Of a stretch of 64,000 nt of DNA, positions 48,804 through 57,404 are shown piece after piece; the stretch's first letter is position 1; the number at the start of each line of letters is the position of its first letter. Source of the stretch: Pseudoroseomonas cervicalis (GTDB lineage: Bacteria > Pseudomonadota > Alphaproteobacteria > Acetobacterales > Acetobacteraceae). The position numbers were made by a program, and so were the translations under genes. Location of the stretch: NCBI RefSeq assembly GCF_030818485.1, contig NZ_JAUTAJ010000003.1, positions 1 through 64,000 on the forward strand, read 5' to 3'. The notes beneath the pieces are model-generated. The model had not been told where the DNA came from, did not search any database, and saw nothing but the letters and a program-made list of their open reading frames with translations.

Positions 48804-49663
48804 CGGGCAGGCTCCGGCAGAAGGGGGGAGGGGGCGAAGGCGAAGCGCAGCGCCCGGGCGATGGCCGCGCTGCGGACCGAGCCGTGATCCTCGCCGGCGA
48901 ATTCGACATGGCCGGCGGTGAGACCGCCGGCGCGCAGCGTGGCGACCAGGGCGCGGGCGCGGCCGGCCATGTCGCGCCCGGCGCGCAGCGCGGCGCGGGG
49001 ATCGGTGGAGGCCGAAGCGGCGTCCGGCGCCGCCTCCAGCCCGCCGGTGGTGACCAGCAGCGCCGTGCCGGCCGCGGTGGGCGGCGGCGCGGCGGCGAAG
49101 GCCTCGGCCTCTGCCAGGAGCGCGCCCTCGCCCCACCAGAGGGAGGGGCTGGCGGCGATCAGGCGGGCGAAGAGGCCCGGGCGGCGCAGCAGGGCGTGCA
49201 CGGCAAACAGCCCACCCAGCGAATGGCCGAACAGGGCAAGGCGGGCCGGATCGACCGGCCAGCGCCGCGCCAGCTCCGGCAGCAGGGCGTGCTCCAGGAA
49301 GTGCAGGAAGGCCGCGGCGCCGCCGCTGCCCTCCGGCCCGCCCGGGATGGCGGGGGTGTAGTCGCGCAGCCGCGCGGCGGGATCGAGCGGCGCCGCCCCG
49401 CCATGGCCGAGCCCGATCACCAGCCCGGCCGCCGCGTCGCGCGGCCGGTGGGCCAGGGAGGCGGCGGCCTCCGCCGCCGTCGCGAAGCCCGCCTGGCCAT
49501 CCAGCAGCAGCAGCACCGGATAGCCGGCGGCGGGCGGCGGCGCCTCCGGCCAGGCGGCCAGGATGCGGTGGGTGGCGGCCGGCTCGCCCGCCGCCCGCAT
49601 CTCCCACCAGCCGCTGCGCGGCAGGCTGACCGGGGGAAGCGGAAGCGGCGCCGGGCCCGTCAC
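48800..49663 (-). CDS. Alpha/beta-hydrolase esterase, IroE/Fes-like
   Basis: A 287-residue esterase of the PF00756 type. The nucleophile elbow is LFGHSLGGLFAVHALLRRPG, followed by ASPSLWWGE and a GEDHGSV histidine. These features are shared with IroE/Fes-type enzymes that hydrolyse trilactone catecholate siderophores. GTG 49663 overlaps the receptor stop (GTGA). There is no clear signal peptide, so it may act in the cytoplasm or near the membrane. Its place between a siderophore receptor and a binding protein supports release of iron from an ester-type siderophore. Confidence 0.8.
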   Translation of the reverse strand: MTGPAPLPLPPVSLPRSGWWEMRAAGEPAATHRILAAWPEAPPPAAGYPVLLLLDGQAGFATAAEAAASLAHRPRDAAAGLVIGLGHGGAAPLDPAARLRDYTPAIPGGPEGSGGAAAFLHFLEHALLPELARRWPVDPARLALFGHSLGGLFAVHALLRRPGLFARLIAASPSLWWGEGALLAEAEAFAAAPPPTAAGTALLVTTGGLEAAPDAASASTDPRAALRAGRDMAGRARALVATLRAGGLTAGHVEFAGEDHGSVRSAAIARALRFAFAPSPLLPEPAR

Positions 49664-51867
49664 CAGCGCGCCCGCACCGAGCCGAGGATCATCCGCCCCG
49701 TGCCGTAGTAGCAGGCGGTGGAGGCGGAGCAGCTGGCCACGTAATCCTTGTCGGCGATGTTGGAGGCGTTCACCGCCAGCTCGACGCCCTGGGCGCGCTC
49801 GAAGCGGGCGCCGAGATCGTAGCGCAGCGCGGCGTCGAACAGCGTCACCGCATCGACCTTGAAGGTGTTGGTGTCGTTGCCGTAGGTCGAGCTCAGATAG
49901 CGCGCGCCGCCGCCGAGCGACAGGCCGCGCAGCGGGCCTTCATGGAAGCTGTAATTGGCCCAGCCGCTGGCGATGTGGTTGGGCACCTGCGGCACGCGGC
50001 TGCCGGCGACGCCCGGATTGTTCGACTTGGTGATCTCGGCATCGATGTAGGAATAGGCGCCGATCAGGTCGAGATTGCTGGTCAGGCTGGCGCGCCCTTC
50101 CAGCTCGATGCCGCGCGAGCGGATCTCGCCCTGCGGCACATTGTAGGTGAGGTAGGTCGGGTCGCGCGTCAGCACATTCTGCTGGGTGATGTGGTAGGCG
50201 GCCAGCTGCACGAAGCTGTTCATGCCCGGCGGCTGGAACTTCACGCCGACCTCATACTGCTCGCCGGTGGTCGGCTCGAAGGTGCCGCCGCCGCGCTGCG
50301 GCGCCTGGGTGCCGGTGTTGGGCAGGAAGGAGGTGGAGTAGCTGGCATAGGGCGCCAGCCCGTTGTCGAACAGGTAGAGCGCGCCGACGCGCCAGGTCAC
50401 CCGGTCGTCGAATTGCGAGCTGGTGGCGAGATCCGCGCCGCTCGCCTGATGCGTGGTGCTGCCGATGCTGGCGCGGTCATAGCGCAGCCCGACATTGAAG
50501 CGCCACCTGCCGAGCGCGATCTGGTCCTGCGCATAGACGCCGAGCTGGTCGAGATTCTGGTTGGTCAGCCCCGCGGGGCCGGTCCAGATCTGCGGGATCG
50601 CCTGGTAGTAGACCGGCGCGAAGAGGTCGAGCGAGGGCGCGCTGCCGAGCCCCTGGCGGGCGCGCGCCGAGGTGCGCTGCCAGTCGAGGCCGAACAGCGC
50701 GGTGTGGCGCAGCGGGCCGGTGGTGAAGCTGGCCTGCGCCTGGTTGTCCAGCGCGAAGGCATTGGCGTGGTCGGAGACGAAGGTGGCGCCGCGCGTCGCG
50801 GTGCGCCCATCGGCGCCGACCGAGCGGATCGAGATGACATTCACCTCGGCATCGATGTGGCTGTAGCGGAAATTCTGCCGCAGCGTCCACACATCGTCGA
50901 GCCGGTGCTCGAGCTGGTAGCCGATCGCCGCCTGCTCGCGCGTGTATTTGTCGAAGGCCGGGTCGCCGCCGAAGAAGCCGCGCGGCAGCCGGCCATTCGG
51001 GTTGGAGAGCGCCGAGCCCGTGGCGGGGACGAAATTGTAGAAGCCGCCCTGCGGATCGTTCTGGTAGGAGGCCAGCACGGTGAGGGTGGTGCTGTCATCC
51101 GGCCGCCAGGTGATGGCGGGCGCGATGGCGATGCGCTCCTCCTCGGCATGGTCGTACTGGGTGTTGGCGGTCCGCGCGATGCCGGTCAGGCGGTAGGTGT
51201 AGCGGCCATCCTCGGTCAGCTTGCCGCCGAGGTCGAAGGCGGTCTGCATCAGCGCGTTGCTGCCGGCCTCCAGCCGCACCTCGTTGATGTGGTCGGCGCT
51301 GGGGCGGCGGCTGACCAGGTTCACCAGCCCGCCGACGCCGGTCTGGCCATAGAGGACGGAGGCCGGGCCGCGCAGCACCTCGATCCGCTCCAGCAGCCAG
51401 GGATCGGTGGCCGGCACGCCGAAATACAGGCCGCGGCCCTGGCGCAGCCCGTCGAGGAAGTTGACGAAGGCCGCGCTGGTGCCCTGGCCGCCGAAGCCGC
51501 GCACAAAGACGCTGTCATAGCGGGCGGAGGGCCGCACCTCCGGCAGCACGCCGGCGGTGTAGCGCAGCGCCTGGGAGACGCTGAGCGGCGCCTGGTCGTC
51601 GATCTGGTCGCGGGTGACGACACCGACGGATTGCGGCGCCTCGATCAGCGGCGTGTCGGTCTTGGAGCCGGTGGTGGTGACCGGCGCGACATAGCCCGGC
51701 GTGTGCTCCCAGGCGCGCCAGGCGGTGGCCTGCACGTCGAGATTGGGCAGCACCACGCCCTCCTCGGCCCCGGCCGCGGGGCCGTTCTGCGCGGCGGCGG
51801 GGAGGCTGACGAGGGAGAGCGCGGCGGAGGCCAGCAGGAGGGAGCGCAGCGGGAAGGTCGACATCAT
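49660..51867 (-). CDS. TonB-dependent siderophore receptor
   Basis: A 735-residue outer-membrane receptor of the FhuA/FpvA-like siderophore class. A signal peptide (PLRSLLLASAALSLVSLPAAAQ) is followed by a plug domain with TDTPLIEAPQSVGVVTRDQI, VFVRGFGGQGTSAAFVNFLDG and RGPASVLYGQTGVGGLVNLV. The beta barrel ends in the typical GTGRMILGSVRARW with a terminal aromatic. The start is one of two adjacent ATGs at 51867/51864. A short region after the leader could be a TonB box. The Fur-like box upstream suggests induction under iron shortage. Confidence 0.92.
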   Translation of the reverse strand: MMSTFPLRSLLLASAALSLVSLPAAAQNGPAAGAEEGVVLPNLDVQATAWRAWEHTPGYVAPVTTTGSKTDTPLIEAPQSVGVVTRDQIDDQAPLSVSQALRYTAGVLPEVRPSARYDSVFVRGFGGQGTSAAFVNFLDGLRQGRGLYFGVPATDPWLLERIEVLRGPASVLYGQTGVGGLVNLVSRRPSADHINEVRLEAGSNALMQTAFDLGGKLTEDGRYTYRLTGIARTANTQYDHAEEERIAIAPAITWRPDDSTTLTVLASYQNDPQGGFYNFVPATGSALSNPNGRLPRGFFGGDPAFDKYTREQAAIGYQLEHRLDDVWTLRQNFRYSHIDAEVNVISIRSVGADGRTATRGATFVSDHANAFALDNQAQASFTTGPLRHTALFGLDWQRTSARARQGLGSAPSLDLFAPVYYQAIPQIWTGPAGLTNQNLDQLGVYAQDQIALGRWRFNVGLRYDRASIGSTTHQASGADLATSSQFDDRVTWRVGALYLFDNGLAPYASYSTSFLPNTGTQAPQRGGGTFEPTTGEQYEVGVKFQPPGMNSFVQLAAYHITQQNVLTRDPTYLTYNVPQGEIRSRGIELEGRASLTSNLDLIGAYSYIDAEITKSNNPGVAGSRVPQVPNHIASGWANYSFHEGPLRGLSLGGGARYLSSTYGNDTNTFKVDAVTLFDAALRYDLGARFERAQGVELAVNASNIADKDYVASCSASTACYYGTGRMILGSVRARW

Positions 51868-51908
51868 GGCATGGCCTCGGCACGGACAGGGGAGGCTCCA
51901 TGGCATTG

Positions 51909-51925
51909 TTGAGAATGATCCGCAA
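51909..51925 (-). promoter_or_regulatory. Fur-like operator upstream of the TonB receptor
   Basis: TTGAGAAT-G-ATCCGCAA is a 17-base inverted repeat with 6 of 8 symmetric positions, resembling a Fur/Irr-type iron box. It lies 42 bases upstream of the receptor start. No -35/-10 pair is certain. Confidence 0.5.
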
Positions 51926-51984
51926 TAGCGTCTGGCGCGGACCAGCCTCCCGCGGCCGGCCCCGGACCGGCCTTCTCCCCCGCC

Positions 51985-53292
51985 TCAGGCCGGGCGCACC
52001 ACCCCGCGGCAGGGGCCGAAGCCGATCGGCACGAAGCCTTCCCGCTCCGCCCGCGCCGCCAGCACCACCGCGTCGCCATCCTCCAGGAAGCGGCGCGTCT
52101 CGCCGCTGGGCAGGGTGATCGGCGCGGCGCCGCCGCGTGTCATCTCCAGCAGGCTGCCCAGCCCCTCCGGCCCCGGGGTGGAGATTGTGCCGCTGCCGAA
52201 CAGGTCGCCCGGATGCAGGTCGCAGCCATTGCTGCTGTGATGCGCGACCAGCTGCGCCACGGTCCAGTACATGTGCCGGGCGTCGGAGCGCGCCAGCAGC
52301 ATCGGCGGCAGCCCGGCCTCGCGCATCGCGGCGCTCTGCAGCGTGACGCTGAGGCCGAGCGCCAGCGCGCCGCCCCGCTGGTCGGCCGCGTCCCACAGAT
52401 GGGGCAGGGGGGCGGGGTCGCCCTCGGGGCGCGGCGGCTGGGATGCGCGGAAGGGCGCCATCGCCTCCGGCGTCACCACCCAGGGGGAGATCGTCGTGGC
52501 GAAGCTCTTGCCCAGGAAGGGGCCGAGGGGCTGGTATTCCCAGGCCTGGATGTCGCGCGCCGACCAGTCGTTCAGCAGGCAGTAGCCGGCGATGTGGTCG
52601 GCGGCCTGCGCCACGGGGATGGGCTCGCCCGGCGCATTGCCGGGGCCGATCCACAGGCCGAGCTCCAGCTCGAAATCCAGCCGCTCGCTGGGGGCGAAGC
52701 GCGGCGCGGCGTCGGACGGGGCCTTGATCTGGCCGCGCGGCCGTCGCGGATCGGCCTCTCCCACCCGCACCGAGGAGGCGCGGCCGTGATAGCCGATCGG
52801 CACATGCTTGTAGTTCGGCAGCAGCGGATTCTCCGGGCGGAACAGCCGGCCGACATTCTCGGCATGGTGCAGCCCGACATAGAAATCCGTGTAGTCGCCG
52901 ATGCGCGCCGGCAGCCTCATCCTGCATTCGGCGGCCGGGCGCAGGCAAAGGCGGGCGCGCGCCTCCGCCGCGCTGCCGCGCGCCAGCAGGGCGGAGAGCG
53001 CGGTTCGCAGCGCCCGGCGCGGCGCGGCGCCGGCCGCCATGAAATCATTCAGCGTGGCGCGCGCGGCGAGGGTCGCGGCGTCGCGCGCCGCGCCCTCGAA
53101 CAGCCGCGCATCGAGCGCATCACCCAGCAGCAGCAGCTGATCGCCGATGGCGACGACACCCTGCGCCGGCGCGTCGCCCGGCTGCGCCACCCCGAATGGC
53201 AGGTTCTGGATCGGGAAATCGGCATGGCCATCGGCGCCCTCGACCCAGCTGCGCAGCGCCGGGTCATGCGTCGCATCCAGCGCGGCGCTCAT
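51985..53292 (-). CDS. fahA: Fumarylacetoacetase
   Basis: A 435-residue fumarylacetoacetate hydrolase. Family blocks are [66 protein letters not shown] and [19 protein letters not shown]. These include the metal and substrate ligands of the mammalian-type enzyme. It cleaves fumarylacetoacetate to fumarate and acetoacetate, the last step of tyrosine and homogentisate breakdown. The start overlaps the true stop of hmgA (ATGA), so the two are translationally coupled. Confidence 0.95.
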   Translation of the reverse strand: MSAALDATHDPALRSWVEGADGHADFPIQNLPFGVAQPGDAPAQGVVAIGDQLLLLGDALDARLFEGAARDAATLAARATLNDFMAAGAAPRRALRTALSALLARGSAAEARARLCLRPAAECRMRLPARIGDYTDFYVGLHHAENVGRLFRPENPLLPNYKHVPIGYHGRASSVRVGEADPRRPRGQIKAPSDAAPRFAPSERLDFELELGLWIGPGNAPGEPIPVAQAADHIAGYCLLNDWSARDIQAWEYQPLGPFLGKSFATTISPWVVTPEAMAPFRASQPPRPEGDPAPLPHLWDAADQRGGALALGLSVTLQSAAMREAGLPPMLLARSDARHMYWTVAQLVAHHSSNGCDLHPGDLFGSGTISTPGPEGLGSLLEMTRGGAAPITLPSGETRRFLEDGDAVVLAARAEREGFVPIGFGPCRGVVRPA

Positions 53293-54672
53293 GCCGGGTC
53301 GCGCCGCGCCGGGTCGAAATGCCGTTCCAGCCTCTGGCCATACAGCGCGTAATCGGCCTGGAATTGCGGCGCCTCGGCGGCATAGCGGGTGACGCGCTGC
53401 GGCAGCCGCGTCTCGAACATGAAGGCCAGGGTGCCGGAGAGCTTGTGCGGCGCGAGCGTCGCGCGGCTGGCCGCCTCGAAGGCGTCGCGGTCGGGCCCGT
53501 GGCGGCAGCATCGCGTTGTGCAGCGAGAAGCCGCCAGGGGTGAAGCCGCCGCCGGTCTTGGCGTCATAGACGCCCTCGATCAGCCCCATGAACTCGCTCA
53601 TGACATTCATGTGGTACCAGGGCGGGCGGAAGGTGTTCTCGGCCACCATCCAGCGCTCCGGGAAGATGACGAAATCCACATTGGCGGTGCCCGGCGTCTC
53701 GGAGGGCGCGGTGAGCACGGTGAAGATCGACGGGTCGGCATGGTCGAACAGCACCGGACCGACCGGCGAGTAGCGGCGCAGATCGTATTTGTAGGGCGCG
53801 TAATTGCCGTGCCAGGCGACGACGTCGAGCGGCGAGCGGTCGATCGCCGCGCGCCACAGCGTGCCGCCCCATTTCACCGTCAGGGTGGAGGGCGCCTCGC
53901 GATCCTCATAGGCGGCGACGGGGGTCAGGAAGTCGCGCGGATTGGCCAGGCAATTGGCGCCGATCGGCCCGCGCTCGGGCAGGGTGAAGGCGCCGCCATA
54001 ATTCTCGCAGAGATAACCCCGCGCCGGCGCCTCGCCCGGCAGCTCGGCGCGCAGCTTCACCCCGCGCGGAATGACGGCGATCTCGCCCGGCGCGATGTCG
54101 ATGATGCCGAATTCGGTCCAGAGCCGCAGCGCGCCCTGCTGCGGCACGAACAGCATCTCGGCATCGGCGTTATAGAAATACTCGTCCCGCATCGAGCGTG
54201 TGGCGAGATAGACATGCGCCGCCATGCCGGCCTGCGCCCCCGCATCGCCCGCCGTGGTGATGGTGCGGATGCCTTCCAGCAGCGAGATGTCTTCCGGCGG
54301 CAGCGGGATCGGATCCCAGCGCATCGGCGCCGGTGGCAGTTCCGTCTCCGTGCAGGGGGCGCTGCGCCACAGGCCGGGGTCGATCCGCTCGAACCGTCCC
54401 CAATGCGCGACGGTGGGGCGGATGCGGTAGAGCCAGCTGCGCTCATTGCTGGCGCGCGGCGCGGTGAAGGGCGAGCCGGAGAGCTGCTCGGCATAAAGCC
54501 CATAGGCGCAGCGCTGCGGCGAGTTGCGGCCGATCGGCAGGGCGCCGGGCAGCGCCTCCGTCTCGAAGCCATTGCCGAAGCCGGACATGTAGCCGGGCGA
54601 GGCCGCCGGGCCGCGCCGGCCGCCGGCCGGACCGGTATTCTGGCCGGCCTCCTGCGTCACTCCATCGGGCAT
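53289..54672 (-). pseudogene. hmgA: Homogentisate 1,2-dioxygenase, frameshifted
   Basis: This gene has the family start [39 protein letters not shown] and [12 protein letters not shown], which holds an iron-ligand His and Glu six residues apart. After SLHNAMLP a +1 insertion near 53501-53506 (coding strand CCGCCACGGG, where CCGCACGGG is expected) shifts the frame exactly at the third iron-ligand histidine of PHGPD. Deleting one base restores [20 protein letters not shown] and a stop overlapping fahA. The gene opens homogentisate to maleylacetoacetate in tyrosine catabolism. The overlap with fahA and lack of other damage favour a consensus error over a dead gene. Confidence 0.9.
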
Positions 54673-54721
54673 CGGCTGCTCCTCCCTGTTGCGGCCTGTT
54701 CCGGCCTCGGGGATTCCTATA

Positions 54722-54740
54722 TCGTCTCAGATGAGATGAA
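54722..54740. promoter_or_regulatory. MarR-type operator in the hmgA/marR divergent gap
   Basis: TCGTCTCA-GA-TGAGATGA is an inverted repeat (TCTCA/TGAGA perfect, outer arms with one mismatch) that overlaps the start codon of the MarR gene and lies 50 bases upstream of hmgA. It is a good candidate site for autorepression and control of the hmgA-fahA operon. Confidence 0.5.
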
Positions 54741-55230
54741 AAGCCGAAGCGTCACCCCTGCCCCCGATGCCGCATCCGAGGCGCTGCAACTGGAACAATT
54801 CCTGCCCTACCGCCTCTCCGTCGCGGCGGAGGCGGTGAGCAGCCTGTTCGCCAGCCGCTACCAGCAGCGTTTCGGGCTCTCCATCCCGGAATGGCGGGTG
54901 GTGGCGGTGCTGGGCCAGCAGGGCGAGGCCACCACCCAGGCGGTGATCGAGCGCACCGCGATGGACCGGGTGCGAGTCAGCCGCGCGGCGATCCGGCTGG
55001 AGGATAAGGGCCTGGTGGAGCGCCGCGCCGTGCCGGGCGACCAGCGCGCCCGCGTGCTGCGCCTGAGCCGCCGCGGCCGCGCCGTCTATGCGGAGATCGT
55101 GCCGCTGGCGCGAGCGCTGCAGGCGGCGCTGGCCACGGCGCTCAGCGCGGCCGAGCAGCAGGCGCTGGGCCGGCTGCTCGACAAGATCGGCGCCCGCACC
55201 CGTGAACTGGCGGGGGCGGCACCCGACTAG
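54736..55230 (+). CDS. MarR-family transcriptional regulator (HmgR-like)
   Basis: A 164-residue winged-helix regulator. It has a dimerisation helix (LPYRLSVAAEAVSSLFASRY), FGLSIPEWRVVAVLGQQGEA, a recognition region TAMDRVRVSRAAIRLEDKGL and the wing VPGDQRARVLRLSRRGR. It is divergent from hmgA-fahA across a 63-base gap with an inverted repeat, so it probably represses the homogentisate genes and senses a pathway intermediate. An earlier ATG at 54731 stops after two codons, so 54736 is used. Confidence 0.88.
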   Translation: MKSRSVTPAPDAASEALQLEQFLPYRLSVAAEAVSSLFASRYQQRFGLSIPEWRVVAVLGQQGEATTQAVIERTAMDRVRVSRAAIRLEDKGLVERRAVPGDQRARVLRLSRRGRAVYAEIVPLARALQAALATALSAAEQQALGRLLDKIGARTRELAGAAPD

Positions 55231-55233
55231 GCC

Positions 55234-55653
55234 TCAGCGCGGCGCCGGGGTGGCCGGGTCGCGCGGCGCGGCGCTGCCGTCGCGCGGCGGGATCACCGGC
55301 GTGGTGCCGGGGTCCGGCGCCGGGGGCGTCACCCGCATGTCACGGTCGCCGCCCGGCGGCACCGGGATCACCCCGTCGCGCGGCGCCGGCAGCGGCCGCG
55401 CCCCGCCATCCGGAAGGGTGGGGGAGGGCTCGGCCGGCGCCACCCGCTCCGGCGGCGCGCTGCCGGGGCCGGGCGGCTGCGCCGGCGTGGCGCCGCTGCC
55501 TTGCGCCAGGGCGGAGCCGGCGATGATCAGCAGGCTCAGCACCAGGAAGGCCAGCAGCGGGCTGGCCAGCGGCCCCGGCCGCCAGGGCCGCGCGCGCGTG
55601 CCCGGCGGCGCCATTCCATGCCCGGGCATGGCCCGGCCTGCGATCTCGCTCAT
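55234..55653 (-). CDS. Small proline-rich membrane-anchored protein, unknown
   Basis: A 139-residue protein with a cytoplasmic N-terminus, one membrane segment or uncleaved signal (SPLLAFLVLSLLIIAGSALA), and a long Pro/Gly/Asp-rich periplasmic tail without repeats of fixed length. A very good ggaggaacggg site precedes ATG 55653. It has no recognised domain and converges on the marR gene with three bases between stops. Confidence 0.5.
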   Translation of the reverse strand: MSEIAGRAMPGHGMAPPGTRARPWRPGPLASPLLAFLVLSLLIIAGSALAQGSGATPAQPPGPGSAPPERVAPAEPSPTLPDGGARPLPAPRDGVIPVPPGGDRDMRVTPPAPDPGTTPVIPPRDGSAAPRDPATPAPR

Positions 55654-55759
55654 CCCGTTCCTCCTGCCTCGCCCGGGCCCGGCGGATCCGGGCACCCAGG
55701 AGCAGAACGACAAAAGCGGCAGGAGGTTCGCGAAGCGCCTGGCCGGGGCGGCGGAATCC

Positions 55760-57139
55760 TCAGCCCGGCGGCGGCGGGGCGCGGCGGGCCGGCAGGCTGA
55801 GCAGCCCGGCCAGCGCCGTCGCCAGCGCCGCCAGCAGCAGCCAGGATTGGTGCAGCGCCGCCTCGGCCAGCGGCGGCGACAGGACCAGGCGCGGCAGCAG
55901 GCCGATGAAGAAGGGCAGCAGCAGCGTCGCCAGGCCGCGGGCCAGCAGCGCCAGCCCGATCGCCGCCGCGCTGCGCGCCGGCGGCACGGCCTCCAGCAGC
56001 GCCAGCAGATTGCCCGTCTCGAACAGGCCGCGCCCGGCGCCGAAGCCCAGCATGACCAGCACCAGCAGCGCCCCGGGCGTGCCGGGCGGCAGCGCGGCCA
56101 GGGCCAGGATGGCCAGGGTCAGCAGCAGCGCGCCGGCCAGCGGCAGCACGCCGCGCGGCAGCCGCCGGGCGCGCCAGCCGCCCAGCAGCGCGGCCGCGCC
56201 CCCGGCCAGCACCGCCAGCGCCACCAGCCCGCCAAGGCCGGCGGGCCGCATCTCGCTGAGGGCGAGCAGCCGGCTGATCAGCGCCACCTCCATCACCGCC
56301 AGGCCCAGCGCGCCGGACAGCAGCGCCGCCAGCGCCCAGCCCGGGCCGGGCCGCGCCAGCAGGTCGAGCGGCAGCAGCGGCACCAGGCCGCGCCGCTGGC
56401 GGCCGAGCTGCTGCCACAGCCACAGCGCCAGCGCCATGAGGCCCAGCACCAGCAGCAGCAGCGCCGCCAGCGGCCGCGCCAGGCTGAGCTGCAGCGCCGC
56501 GATCAGCAGCCCGGTGCAGAGCAGCCCCAGCAGCGCCCCCGCGCCGTCATAGGGCGGGCGCGGCGCCGCAGCCTCCGGCGGCAGCGCCTCGGGCAGGCTG
56601 AGCCAGGCCAGCAGCCAGGCCGCCAGCACCAGGATCAGGCCGGGCAGCAGCATGGCGCCGGGGCCCACCCGGTAGAGCAGCAGCCCGGACAGCCAGGGCA
56701 GCAGCAGCAGCGCCGCGGCGCCCGCCAGGCTGGCGAGGCCGAGCGCCAGGCCCAGCCGCGCCTCGGCGAGGAGCTGCCGCAGCAGGGCGAGCCCGCTGGC
56801 GGTGAGGGCGGCGAAGGCGACGCCCTGGGCCAGGCGCAGCCCGAGCAGCGGCCAGAGCGCCAGCGGCAGCACCATCGGCAGCGCCAGCAGCCCGCTGGCC
56901 GCCAGCGCCGCCAGGAAGCAGCGCCGCGCGCCGATCCGCTCGGCCAGCGCCGCCAGCGGCAGCGCCGCCAGCAGGATGCCGAGCTGGAACCCCGTGGCGA
57001 AGGCGGGCGTGGCGGCGGCCGGCAGCCCCAGGCGCTGCAGCTCCAGCGGCAGCAGGATGGAGGACAGCGCCCCCGGCAGCAGCGTGGCGGCCAGGCCGAG
57101 CAGCACGGCCAGCACGGCCTGGTTGTGGCGTTCCCGCAC
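55760..57139 (-). CDS. MFS transporter (DHA-type, 14-segment-like)
   Basis: A 459-residue major-facilitator protein with about 14 hydrophobic segments. The loop between segments two and three reads LAALAERIGARRCFL, matching the GxLaDrxGrkxxL motif. LGLRLAQGVAFAALTASGLA resembles the motif-B region. The family exports drugs or small metabolites by proton antiport; the substrate is unknown. It is divergent from the large regulator at 57405, which may control it. Confidence 0.8.
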   Translation of the reverse strand: MRERHNQAVLAVLLGLAATLLPGALSSILLPLELQRLGLPAAATPAFATGFQLGILLAALPLAALAERIGARRCFLAALAASGLLALPMVLPLALWPLLGLRLAQGVAFAALTASGLALLRQLLAEARLGLALGLASLAGAAALLLLPWLSGLLLYRVGPGAMLLPGLILVLAAWLLAWLSLPEALPPEAAAPRPPYDGAGALLGLLCTGLLIAALQLSLARPLAALLLLVLGLMALALWLWQQLGRQRRGLVPLLPLDLLARPGPGWALAALLSGALGLAVMEVALISRLLALSEMRPAGLGGLVALAVLAGGAAALLGGWRARRLPRGVLPLAGALLLTLAILALAALPPGTPGALLVLVMLGFGAGRGLFETGNLLALLEAVPPARSAAAIGLALLARGLATLLLPFFIGLLPRLVLSPPLAEAALHQSWLLLAALATALAGLLSLPARRAPPPPG

Positions 57140-57404
57140 GGGGGACCTCTTGGGCGGTGGTGGCTCCCCCCTGCGGGCGGCGCGGCCGGGCGGTCAAGCC
57201 GGGCGCGTTCACAAGCGCGCGGCGCGGCGGCGGCACGCGGCCTTCCGGCCTGCGGCGACGCTGCAGCATCTTCCGCTTACGCATTGTTTCTGCGGTAGAA
57301 TTTATGCCCCGACGGGGCATTTGCCAGGGATGCGGCCGGCGCCCTATACGGGGCGGGCAGGGCCGGAGCGGCCCTGTCACGGGGGCAGGCCAGCCGGAGG
57401 GGCG
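57140..57404. promoter_or_regulatory. Divergent control region with two palindromes
   Basis: The 265-base gap is AT-enriched at 57270-57310 and has TAGAAT (57296-57301) as a good -10 without an obvious -35. ATGCCCC-GAC-GGGGCAT (57304-57320) is a perfect 7-bp palindrome immediately after it, and GCCC-TATACG-GGGC (57341-57354) repeats the same arms. They may be operators for the winged-helix regulator or leader hairpins. Confidence 0.4.

Noticed and set aside
57304..57320. Rho-independent terminator
   Set aside because: The stem is followed by TTGCC rather than a T-tract and lies just downstream of a -10-like element at the start of a regulator transcript, so an operator or leader hairpin fits better.
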